From Verrucosispora sioxanthis (GTDB taxonomy: Bacteria > Actinomycetota > Actinomycetes > Mycobacteriales > Micromonosporaceae), in NCBI RefSeq assembly GCF_010560025.1, contig NZ_SAIY01000003.1, positions 496,001 through 560,000 on the forward strand: a stretch of 64,000 nucleotides of DNA, read 5' to 3'. The translations under genes and the position numbers were made by a program. Positions within the stretch are counted from its first letter, which is position 1. Each line of letters begins with the position of its first letter. Positions 28,246 through 35,953 of the stretch are shown piece by piece. The notes beneath the pieces were generated by a model that worked only from the letters and a program-made list of their open reading frames with translations, was not told where the DNA came from and searched no databases.

Positions 28246-29853
28246 CTACCGGAGACCGACCGCGGCCACGTCGACCTGCCAGCCGGCGGCGGAGTAGTCC
28301 GCGCCGGTCAGGTCGGCGGTCGCCACCACCGTGGAGGAGTTGCTGGCCAGCACGATGTACGGGGAGGACTGGTTCATCAGCCGCTGCCACTCCTGCATGG
28401 CGGTGGCCCGGGCCGCGAGGTCGAGGGTCTCGGTGACCTTCTCGCCGGCGGCCACGATCGCCGGGTCGGCCCGCTCGACGGTCCAGCCCGAGCGCAGCGC
28501 GGTGGCCTGACCGGGTGCCATGTTGTTGATCAGCGAGTCGGCGACCGGGTAGTTCAGGCTCTGCGGGGTGAAGCCCAGCGGCGACTTGCCGCTGCGCATC
28601 TCGTCGAGGAAGGTGGTCAGTGGCTGCGGGTTCAACTCCAGCGTGATGCCGGCCTCGGCGGCGTCGCCCTGCACCTTGGTCGCCACGGTGCCCAGGTCCA
28701 CGCCCTTGTAGGTGATGGCCGGGTAGTTGAACTTCACTGTCGGGTCGGTCAGCCCGGCCTCGGCGAGCAGCGCCTTGGCCTTCGCCACGTCCCGGGTCGA
28801 TGCCTCGCTCGCCGGCAGGGTGCCGGGGAAGGCCGGTGCGACCAGACCGGCGCCGGGCGCGGCACCCTCGCCGTACAGGGCGGCGATGCCCTGGTAGTCG
28901 ATGGCGGCCCGCAGTGCCTGGTTGAACTTCGGGTTCGCGGTCACCGCCGACACCGCCGGATCGGCGTTGAGGAAGAGGAAGTAGACGGTGTCCTGCACGC
29001 CGGAGGTCTGCAGGCTCTCCGGCAGTCCGTCGAGCAGCTTGCCGGAGATGTCCAGCGAGATCTCGGCGGTCTCGGCCCGTTGCATGGTCAGCTTCTGGGT
29101 CTGCACGTCCATGTTGCGCAGCACCACCCGCTCGAACTGCGGCTTGTCGCCCCAGTAGTTCGGGTTGGCCTCCAGCACCACCTGCGACTCCGGCTCGTAC
29201 GACTTGAGCACGTACGGGCCGCTGCCGATCGAGTTGGTGTCGAGGTACTGCTGGGCGGTGTCGCCCTGCGCGGCGTCCGCGCCGTCCTTGGCGCCGTTGT
29301 CCCGGGCGACCTCGGCGTTGAGCACGCCGGTGGAGGGCATCGCCAGCACCACCGGCACGTTCGGGTTGGGCGTGGCCGAGGTGACCACGACGGTGCTGTC
29401 GTCGGTCTTGCTGACGCTCAACTCGCTCACGGTGACCGCCGGGCTGCCCTTGATGTTCTTCAGCCGGTTGAGGGAGAACACCACGTCGTCGGCGGTGAGC
29501 GGGCTGCCGTCGGCGAAGGTCACCCCGGAGCGCAGCTTGAAGGTGAAGGTCTTCGCGTCCGGGGACGCGTCGTACGACTCGGCCAGCGCCGGTACGGGTT
29601 TGCCGACATCGGAGCCCTCGAAGGTGAGCAGGGTGTCGTAGAGGGCGTGCACGGCGGTCAGACCGGTGGCCTCGTAGACGCGGCCGGGGTCGAGGGTCTT
29701 GAGCACGAACGACGTGTTGACGGTGAGGGTCTTGGCCTCGCCGCTGTTCGCGTTGCCACCGCTGCCGCCGGCCGTGCAGGCGGTGGTGGAGATGACGGCC
29801 AGCGTCGCCAGAGCGAGCGCTCCGGTGCGGAGCCGGCGGGGGGACACCGACAT
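28246..29853 (-). CDS. Solute-binding lipoprotein, SBP_bac_5 family
   Basis: The 535-residue extracellular lipoprotein has a signal peptide with lipobox STTAC (near residue 24) followed by a Gly/Ser/Asn spacer. The mature part is the two-lobed family-5 fold, with SYDASPDAKTFTFKLRSGVT, GSGPYVLKSYEP and ANPNYWG characteristic of DppA/OppA proteins. It captures peptides or other amide compounds for the ABC importer encoded next. The ATG at 29853 follows AAGGTAGG. As first gene of the operon it faces the XRE-cupin regulator across 309 bases containing inverted repeats. Confidence 0.93.
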   Translation of the reverse strand: MSVSPRRLRTGALALATLAVISTTACTAGGSGGNANSGEAKTLTVNTSFVLKTLDPGRVYEATGLTAVHALYDTLLTFEGSDVGKPVPALAESYDASPDAKTFTFKLRSGVTFADGSPLTADDVVFSLNRLKNIKGSPAVTVSELSVSKTDDSTVVVTSATPNPNVPVVLAMPSTGVLNAEVARDNGAKDGADAAQGDTAQQYLDTNSIGSGPYVLKSYEPESQVVLEANPNYWGDKPQFERVVLRNMDVQTQKLTMQRAETAEISLDISGKLLDGLPESLQTSGVQDTVYFLFLNADPAVSAVTANPKFNQALRAAIDYQGIAALYGEGAAPGAGLVAPAFPGTLPASEASTRDVAKAKALLAEAGLTDPTVKFNYPAITYKGVDLGTVATKVQGDAAEAGITLELNPQPLTTFLDEMRSGKSPLGFTPQSLNYPVADSLINNMAPGQATALRSGWTVERADPAIVAAGEKVTETLDLAARATAMQEWQRLMNQSSPYIVLASNSSTVVATADLTGADYSAAGWQVDVAAVGLR

Positions 29854-30162
29854 GCTGTTCCTACCTTCGTATGGCGCGGCCCGCTGCGCGGGATCCGCGG
29901 GGCATCGACGTCCGGCGGCACCCCCACCGGCCGGGCCCAGACGGCCGGTGACGGTGTTCCGGGTTCTCAGGGGTGCGTCGGGTTCTCGGGGTGCGTCGTC
30001 GCAGGGTTGGATGTAGGCCGGACTCGCATTCGTCCGGTTCGTGTCTGGACGCGGCTTGTCTACCAGTACCAAACAGCGCCGGCCCTTGTTTGACCACCCT
30101 AAACAGGGCCGTGTAGCTTGGTCAAACATTTTTAGCCACACTGTTATCGGATCGAGGTTCAC
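29854..30162. other. Divergent control region of the importer operon
   Basis: No gene is seen in 29854-30087. From 30040 the sequence becomes AT-richer and holds paired operator-like repeats, described separately. Promoters for both the operon and the regulator must lie here. Confidence 0.5.
30088..30127. promoter_or_regulatory. Operator-like inverted repeats for the XRE-cupin regulator
   Basis: GTTTGACCA at 30088-30096 and TGGTCAAAC at 30119-30127 form a perfect 9-base inverted repeat 22 bases apart. Inside lies a second palindrome, CCCT-AAAC-AGGG at 30097-30108. The site is 36-75 bases upstream of the regulator start and faces the importer operon. It is a good candidate for binding by the divergent HTH protein. 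Confidence 0.65.
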
Positions 30163-30699
30163 ATGCTCGGTGACCGGCTCCGCGTCCTGCGCCAGCAGCA
30201 CTCCCTCACGCTGCGGCAGCTCGCCACAGCCGCCGACGTGTCACCCGCCCTGCTGAGTCAGATCGAGAACGGGGCGACCGACCCGAGCCTGGCCACCCTG
30301 CGCAAGCTCGCGCAGGTGTTCGACACCTCGATCGCCGAACTGTTCTCCGAACCGGAGGCGCCGGCGGTGCACATCAGCCGGGCCGGCAGCCGCAGCCTGC
30401 TCACCGCTCCCCCGGGCCAGATCACCTACGAGCGCCTGACCCCGGGGCGCGGCGATCTGGAGGTGCTCCAGGCCCACCTCGCCCCGGGCGACGCCAGCTC
30501 GGCCGAGCCGTGGGCACACCCCTCGACCGAGTGCGCCATCGTCATCAGCGGCGAGGTGGTCGCCGACATCGGCGGCGAGGCGTACACCCTCACCGACGGT
30601 GAGGCCGTCACCTTCGACTCACGCCTGGCCCACCTCTACCGCAACGCCAGTGACCAGCCGGCCCACCTGATCATCGCGGTCACCCCGCCCAACCCCTGA
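30163..30699 (+). CDS. XRE-family regulator with C-terminal cupin domain
   Basis: The 178-residue protein combines an XRE helix-turn-helix (about 1-60: RLRVLRQQHSLTLRQLATAA, then LLSQIENGATDPSLATLRKL) with a cupin (about 100-176: HPSTECAIVISGEVVADIGG, LTDGEAVTFDSRLAHLYRN). Such proteins sense a small ligand in the cupin and usually control adjacent uptake or catabolic genes (as for SinR-type and PuuR-like regulators). It is transcribed divergently from the ten-gene importer/amidohydrolase operon, which it most likely regulates. The ATG at 30163 is clear although the Shine-Dalgarno is modest. Confidence 0.92.
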   Translation: MLGDRLRVLRQQHSLTLRQLATAADVSPALLSQIENGATDPSLATLRKLAQVFDTSIAELFSEPEAPAVHISRAGSRSLLTAPPGQITYERLTPGRGDLEVLQAHLAPGDASSAEPWAHPSTECAIVISGEVVADIGGEAYTLTDGEAVTFDSRLAHLYRNASDQPAHLIIAVTPPNP

Positions 30700-30765
30700 C
30701 CAGGACTCGGGGCAGCGCGGGCGGGGCCTGTTGCGGCGGCCGCACCGGTCGCTACTGTCGTCCGC

Positions 30766-31722
30766 GTGGATCTGGACGACATCGCCACCCGGCTCGGCGT
30801 ACCCGTCGGGGACATCGACCGCGTGCACCGGCTCGCCGGCGACCGCCCGTCAGCGCCGGTGCCCGCCCGAGCCGACGCACCCGCGCTGCTCGACCGGCTC
30901 GCGGTGCGACCGGACGACGCCGCCGAGATCCTGGCGGGCTGGCCCGACCCCGACTCCACCCAGTGGACCCCCGAGCTGCGCTGGCTGCTCGACCGCTCGA
31001 TCGCCCTGGTCCGCGCCGATCTCGGGGGCCACGAGTGGCTGCCGCCCGGTCCGGCGCTGCCCCGCGAGCGCGGCCCCGCCTGGCGGCACCTCTACGTCTA
31101 CACGTACCTGGCCCTGGTCGAGGTGGCCCGGGAGTACCACCGTGACCACGGTGTCCCCGACACCGTCTCCTGGCTGACCCTCGCGGACCTGGGTCGTAAC
31201 CTCGCGATCGACCGGCGGATGCAGGGCGAGGGCTGGTCGGTGATGCAGAGTTGGCTGACGCTGCACGCGCGCGGCAGCGTCTACGAACTCGGCCGGCTCC
31301 AGCACCATCGCGGCGGCACCGCCATCGAACTGCACATCCCCGACTCGGGGCCGCTGACCCCGGCGGCGGTCGAGGCGTCACTCGACGAGGCCCGCGCGTT
31401 CTTCCCACGCCACTTCCCCGACGAGCACTACACGGCCTTCGCCTGCGGCTCCTGGCTGCTCGACCCGCAGCTGCGCGAATACCTGCCAGCGGACTCCAAC
31501 ATCGTCCGCTTCCAGCGACGATTCGAGCTGGAGCCCTATCAGGAGCCGGACGGGCTCGACGCCGACGTCGAAGTGGTGCGGTTCGTGTTCCGTACCCTGA
31601 CCACTCCGCTGGACCAGCTGCCGCGCGACACCGTGCTGCAACGCGCCGTCATCGACCACCTGACGGCTGGCCGCCACTGGCGGTGGTGCCGCGGCCGCTT
31701 CCCGATCCAGCCGGATCGCTGA
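30766..31722 (+). CDS. Acyltransferase-domain protein with GNAT-like C-terminus
   Basis: The 318-residue protein resembles a family annotated as acyltransferase/GNAT-like C-terminal domain proteins of actinobacteria. The landmarks are an N-terminal helical domain, WRHLYVYTYLALVEVAREY, LADLGRNLAIDRRMQGEGW, FPRHFPDEHYTAFACGSWLL and LREYLPADSNIVRFQRRFEL. Acyl-CoA dependence and substrate are not evident from sequence. It starts at GTG 30766, 66 bases after the XRE gene and in the same direction, so it could share a transcript, but no functional link is obvious. Confidence 0.7.
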   Translation: MDLDDIATRLGVPVGDIDRVHRLAGDRPSAPVPARADAPALLDRLAVRPDDAAEILAGWPDPDSTQWTPELRWLLDRSIALVRADLGGHEWLPPGPALPRERGPAWRHLYVYTYLALVEVAREYHRDHGVPDTVSWLTLADLGRNLAIDRRMQGEGWSVMQSWLTLHARGSVYELGRLQHHRGGTAIELHIPDSGPLTPAAVEASLDEARAFFPRHFPDEHYTAFACGSWLLDPQLREYLPADSNIVRFQRRFELEPYQEPDGLDADVEVVRFVFRTLTTPLDQLPRDTVLQRAVIDHLTAGRHWRWCRGRFPIQPDR

Positions 31723-32182
31723 CGCGGCGGCAGTTCGACGCAGCACCTGCATGCGGTGCGTGCGACGATCCGGCGTCGGCTGCCGGCCGCCCGTGACCCG
31801 CACCGGGTCGCCGGGACCGGATCCGGACTGCGATGGCACCGGCCACCAGAGCCAGACCAGCGACGTGCAGCGACCGGACAATCGTCGCGGCGAGGGCGCT
31901 GGCGCCGGGCAGCAGCGGTACGAGCGCCAGGCCGGCGGCGGACACCAGCGCGGCGACGCTCCAGAACAGCGCCGGACGGCGAGGCGACGGTGCGACCCGA
32001 CAGACGCCGACCTTCGCCGCTTCCCGCCGGCCGAGGCGCGCGGCGAGCACGACGGCGAGCAACGCACCGACGAGGGTGTTCGCCAGATCCGAGACGGTCC
32101 ACCAGGCGACGTCCGTGACGCTCGACCACTGGAGACCGAAAACCCCCACCGGCGCGAGGTGCGAAGGGAAGGTCAGCGGCAC
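31649..32182 (-). CDS. Possible small membrane protein
   Basis: A minus-strand frame encodes three plausible membrane segments (WWTVSDLANTLVGALLAVVL, ALFWSVAALVSAAGLALVPL, SLHVAGLALVAGAIAV), a pattern like DUF6069-type small membrane proteins. Problems are that no good ribosome-binding site precedes the GTG at 32182, the C-terminal 50 residues are low complexity, and the frame overlaps the acyltransferase gene by 74 bases on the other strand. It may be a degraded or frameshifted gene. Nothing else fills 31723-32241. Confidence 0.3.
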   Translation of the reverse strand: MPLTFPSHLAPVGVFGLQWSSVTDVAWWTVSDLANTLVGALLAVVLAARLGRREAAKVGVCRVAPSPRRPALFWSVAALVSAAGLALVPLLPGASALAATIVRSLHVAGLALVAGAIAVRIRSRRPGAGHGRPAADAGSSHAPHAGAASNCRRVSDPAGSGSGRGTTASGGQPSGGR

Positions 32183-32241
32183 GTGCGGAGCATAGAACTC
32201 GTCGTCCTCGTCGGCGGCCCGGAACCGGATCGGCGGCCGGG

Positions 32242-32276
32242 TCCGGGCGCGGACAGGGGTGGGATCCGCGCCCGGA
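32242..32276. terminator. Hairpin terminator after the CBM2 esterase gene
   Basis: TCCGGGCGCGGA at 32242-32253 pairs perfectly with 32265-32276 (12-base stem, 11-base loop), starting 13 bases after the esterase stop codon on the minus strand. Confidence 0.75.
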
Positions 32277-32289
32277 CAGGCCGTACCGG

Positions 32290-33594
32290 TCAGCCCACGG
32301 TGCAGGCCGCGCCGTTGAGGGTGAACGAACCCGGTTCGGCGGTGTTGCCGGTGTGGGTGGCCTGGAAGCCGATGCCGACCGACGCGTTCGGGGCGATGGT
32401 GCCGTTGTACGACACGTTGCGGGCGGTCACCTGCCCGGAGGTCGGTGAGTAGCTGGCGTTCCAGCCGCCGGTGATGGTCTGCCCGCCGGGCAGCGTGAAG
32501 ACCAGCGACCAACCGTTGATGGTGGAGCTGCCGGTGTTGGTGATGGTGATCTGCTCGGTCAGCCCGGTGTTCCAGGCGTTGACGTCGGCGGTGACCCGGC
32601 ACGCCCCGCCACCCGGCGGCGGCGTGGTCGGGCTCGGGGGCGGCGTGGTCGGGCTCGGCGGCGGCGTGGTGCCGCCGAACTGGGTGAAGAAGCGCCAGGT
32701 CTCGCCCGGCAGCCAGGTACGGGAGCCGCTGTCGCCGGGTGCGCCGTCCTGCGGGGCGGCGATGTGTCCCTCGTCGAACGCCGCCCAGACCACCGGGTAG
32801 CCGGACGCGCAGCCGGAGTACGTGGTGCTGCGGTGGGTGAGGCTGCCCTGCGACGGCTCCGGCGGGCTCTGCGCGGTGCAGCCGTTGTTACGGACGAACC
32901 GGTCCCGCAGCGACCGCCCGTTGGAGATGTTGAGAACGCTGTCGCGGATGCCGTGCGCCCCGAAGTAGGCGACCGGCTGGCTGCCGCCACTGCATCCACT
33001 CAGCTGCGCGCCGCCGTAGACGGCTACGGCGCGGAAGACGTTCGGCCGGGCGCAGGCGAGGGCGTAGCTCATGGCACCGCCGTAGCTGAACCCGAGCGCG
33101 AAGCGCTGCGTGGTCTCGACGCAGAGGTCACCCTCGATCTGCCGGAGCATGTCGTCGACGAAGGTGACGTCCTCGCCGCCGGAGTTGGCCCAGCCGCTGT
33201 TGAGGCCCTGTGGCGCGACGAAGATGGTGCTGTTGTTCGACAGGGGCAACAGGCCGTAGTAGGCCCAGGTGTCGCGCTGGACGGTCTGGCCGGTGGCGAC
33301 GTCGGTCGCCGAGCCGTTGAGCCAGTGGAACCCGAACACCAGTCGGTACGGGTGGTTGTTGTTGTAGTTGTCCGGCACCCGCAGGATGTAGCTGCGGTTC
33401 TTGCCGCTGCTCTGGATGGTGTGCGTACCGCTGCGCAGGGTGGGTGCCTTGCCGCAGCCGGCGGTCGCGGCAAGGATGCCCGACTGCGCGGCCGGGACGC
33501 TGCCGGGGTTCGCGCTCAGCGCCGTGCCGGCGGCAGCCAGCACCATGAGCGCCGCGAGCGCGACCGGTCCGAAGATCGATTTACGCCTGGACAT
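32290..33594 (-). CDS. Secreted CE1/PHB-depolymerase-type esterase with CBM2
   Basis: The 434-residue protein has a signal peptide (about 1-28), an esterase domain of the LpqC/poly(3-hydroxybutyrate) depolymerase type (about 45-320), a PPPSPTT linker and a C-terminal CBM2 (about 340-434, with VNAWNTGLTEQI and NVSYNGTI). The nucleophile motif is GFSYGGAMS (near residue 170), with FVAPQGLNSGWAN before it and FDEGHIAAPQ (catalytic His) after it. With a cellulose-binding module, feruloyl or acetylxylan esterase activity on plant cell wall is more likely than PHB degradation. GGAG precedes the ATG at 33594. Confidence 0.9.
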   Translation of the reverse strand: MSRRKSIFGPVALAALMVLAAAGTALSANPGSVPAAQSGILAATAGCGKAPTLRSGTHTIQSSGKNRSYILRVPDNYNNNHPYRLVFGFHWLNGSATDVATGQTVQRDTWAYYGLLPLSNNSTIFVAPQGLNSGWANSGGEDVTFVDDMLRQIEGDLCVETTQRFALGFSYGGAMSYALACARPNVFRAVAVYGGAQLSGCSGGSQPVAYFGAHGIRDSVLNISNGRSLRDRFVRNNGCTAQSPPEPSQGSLTHRSTTYSGCASGYPVVWAAFDEGHIAAPQDGAPGDSGSRTWLPGETWRFFTQFGGTTPPPSPTTPPPSPTTPPPGGGACRVTADVNAWNTGLTEQITITNTGSSTINGWSLVFTLPGGQTITGGWNASYSPTSGQVTARNVSYNGTIAPNASVGIGFQATHTGNTAEPGSFTLNGAACTVG

Positions 33595-34050
33595 CGTGAC
33601 TCCATTCCGCGCCCGCTGTGGACGCGCGGCGGTGCGGCGTATCGCGGTGGTGGCTGCCGGGGACGGCCGGCGTACCGCGGGACACGCCTGGGTACGGTGC
33701 GACGCCGGTCCGGGTGGTCAGGCCGGGTGGGCGCACCCGGGCGGCGGTCGTTCGACGTGTGCCACGGCTCCCGCGACGTGCTGTCAGCCGTCCTGGACCG
33801 GCGGCGTGACCCGTCCCGCACGGGGCCCGCAGTGCCCGTCAGCCGGCGCAACGCGCCTCGGCTCGCCTGGTCAGCGACCGGGCGGGGGACGTCGGAGCGT
33901 GCCCTTCGCTCCTGCCTCCGCAAGGTATCCTGTGAGCGATAACATCGCAAGATGTAAATGTCTTGATCGCATTCCGGGTCAGCACGACATAGCATGTGAT
34001 CGATGTTCGCCATCCCCCTGGCGGACACCGGCCACCGAAGGGAGACGCCC
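33595..34050. other. Divergent intergenic region, no gene seen
   Basis: This 456-base gap separates the esterase and the S15 peptidase genes. Most of it is GC-rich with no supported reading frame. The AT-richer 33930-34000 contains a palindrome listed separately and probably the peptidase promoter. Confidence 0.4.
33936..33948. promoter_or_regulatory. LacI-type palindrome upstream of the S15 peptidase
   Basis: GCGATAACATCGC is a perfect 5-3-5 palindrome. With its left flank (GTGAGCGATAACA) it differs from part of the E. coli lac operator only by a one-base deletion. It lies about 100 bases before the peptidase start. A LacI/GntR-type regulator could bind, but none is encoded nearby. Confidence 0.35.
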
Positions 34051-35928
34051 GTGCGTCGCTCCCCCCACCTGCTGGCACTACTCGGCGTCGGTCTGTCCGG
34101 CGCGCTGACGCTGAACACGGCTCCGGCGGTGGCGCGGCCGACACCCACCACACCCGGCATCGTGGTCGTCGACGGCATGACCCAACCGGTGTTCTCGCTC
34201 GCCGACGCGATCGAGGAACGGGTGTACGTTCAGACCGCTGTGGACACCGACCACGACGGCCGCCTCGACCGCGTGGCGATCGACATCTCCCGGCCCCGGG
34301 AGACCGCCACCGAGGGTTTCAAGGTGCCGGTCATCTTCGAGCACAGCCCGTACCGCAAGGACGTCTGGTACGACGTACCGTACCCCAGCGTGCTGGTGGA
34401 CGAGTTGCCGCAGAACGAGGTCGGCCGCCGGTCCGGCCAACGGACGTCCGGCGCGACGGTCCAGCGGGCGACGGCGAAGGCCAACCTGCCCGGCTCACTT
34501 GACGACTACTACGTGCCCCGGGGCTACGCGGTCGTGCTCGGACAGAGCGTCGGCACCGGCGATTCCGACGGCTGCCCGACAAGTGGTGACCAGGCCGAGA
34601 CGCTCGGCACCCGGGCGGTGATCGACTGGCTGAACGGGCGGGCGAAGGGATTCGACGCGGCCGGCGCGCCGGTCGCCGCCGACTGGACCACCGGGGCCGT
34701 CGGCATGACCGGCGTCTCCTACAACGGCACCCTGCCCAACCAGGTCGCCGCCACCGGCGTCCCAGGGCTGCGGACCATCGTGCCGGTGGCCGCGATCAGC
34801 AGCTGGTACGACTACTACCGGGCCAACGGCCTGGTGGTGGCGCCCGGGACTTACCAGGGTGAGGACACCGACGTCCTGGCCGGGTTCACCGCCGGCCAGG
34901 CCCGGGCCGAGGGGCGCTGCGCTGACGAGATCGCCGAGCTGACCGCCCGACAGGACCGGGTCACCGGCGACTACTCGGCGTTCTGGCGGGACCGGGACCA
35001 CCTCGACGCCCGGAAGGTACGGGCCAGCGTGCTCGTCGTTCACGGCCTCAACGACTGGAACGTGAAGACCGAGCACTTCGCCGGCTGGTGGGACGAGTTG
35101 ACCCGCCACCACGTCCCACGCCGGATCTGGCTGCACCAGGGCGGGCACGGCGGCCCGGGCAACACGGCCTCGGTGACCCTGCCCGACGGCCGCACCTGGA
35201 CCTGGAAGCAGACCGAGAACCGCTGGTTCGACCACTGGCTGTGGCAGGTGCCCAACGGGATCATGGACGAGCCGACCGCCGTGGTGCAACGCGAGGACCG
35301 TTCCTACGCGACGTACGCCAACTGGCCCGACCCGGCCAGCCGGGAGGTCGCGCTGCGGCTGGCCGCCACCGACGCCACCCCGGTCGGCACGCTCACCACC
35401 GCCCGGGCGTCGAAGCGCGCCGTCGAGCACCGCTTCGTCGACGAGGGTCGCACCATCCACCCGGACACCCTGGTCGCCGATCCGGGCACACCCAGTCCCC
35501 ACCGGTTGGCCTATCTCTCCCCCACCCTGACCCGGGACGTCCGCGTATCCGGCCGTCCGGAGCTGCGGCTGCGGCTGGCGATCGACAACAAGCCGGACGC
35601 CAACCTCTCCGCGTACCTGGTCGACTACGGGCCCACCGGCTCCACCGCGGCACCGACTGTGGTGACCCGGGGCTGGATGGACCCACAGAACCGCCGCAGT
35701 GCGTCACGCACCGATCCGCTGCGCCAGGGCAGCCGGTACGACCTGCGGTGGACCCTGGAGCCGAAGGACCACGTCTTCCCGGCCGGTCACCGGATCGGTC
35801 TGGTGATCTTCTCCACCGACCAGGAGTACACCCTGCTGCCGTTGGGCGGCACCCGGCTGCGGGTCGCACCGCACCGCAGCGAGCTGCGCCTGCCGGTGGT
35901 CGGCGGGAGGTCGGCCCTCGGCTTCTGA
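34051..35928 (+). CDS. Secreted Xaa-Pro dipeptidyl-peptidase (S15 family)
   Basis: S15 peptidases remove N-terminal Xaa-Pro dipeptides. The 625-residue protein has a signal peptide (about 1-30, ending TAPAVA), an alpha/beta-hydrolase domain and a C-terminal jelly-roll (PepX_C, from about residue 430). Triad residues are visible as Ser in TGVSYNGTLPN (near 220), Asp in VHGLNDWNV (near 334) and His in HQGGHGG (near 366). GTG at 34051 follows AGGGAG and gives a clean signal peptide. The in-frame ATG at 34003 would add 16 residues before it. It is probably exported for scavenging peptides. Confidence 0.92.
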   Translation: MRRSPHLLALLGVGLSGALTLNTAPAVARPTPTTPGIVVVDGMTQPVFSLADAIEERVYVQTAVDTDHDGRLDRVAIDISRPRETATEGFKVPVIFEHSPYRKDVWYDVPYPSVLVDELPQNEVGRRSGQRTSGATVQRATAKANLPGSLDDYYVPRGYAVVLGQSVGTGDSDGCPTSGDQAETLGTRAVIDWLNGRAKGFDAAGAPVAADWTTGAVGMTGVSYNGTLPNQVAATGVPGLRTIVPVAAISSWYDYYRANGLVVAPGTYQGEDTDVLAGFTAGQARAEGRCADEIAELTARQDRVTGDYSAFWRDRDHLDARKVRASVLVVHGLNDWNVKTEHFAGWWDELTRHHVPRRIWLHQGGHGGPGNTASVTLPDGRTWTWKQTENRWFDHWLWQVPNGIMDEPTAVVQREDRSYATYANWPDPASREVALRLAATDATPVGTLTTARASKRAVEHRFVDEGRTIHPDTLVADPGTPSPHRLAYLSPTLTRDVRVSGRPELRLRLAIDNKPDANLSAYLVDYGPTGSTAAPTVVTRGWMDPQNRRSASRTDPLRQGSRYDLRWTLEPKDHVFPAGHRIGLVIFSTDQEYTLLPLGGTRLRVAPHRSELRLPVVGGRSALGF

Positions 35929-35953
35929 CCCCTGATGCGCGGGCCCGGGGTCA
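35926..35953. terminator. Hairpin containing both convergent stop codons
   Basis: TGACCCC at 35926-35932 pairs with GGGGTCA at 35947-35953. The left arm begins with the S15 gene stop and the right arm ends with the complement of the LtrA stop. It is a compact shared terminator candidate. Confidence 0.4.

Noticed and set aside
28018..30093. A 691-residue plus-strand frame opposite the solute-binding protein
   Set aside because: It lacks any recognisable domain and has no ribosome-binding site. The opposite strand encodes a complete lipoprotein.
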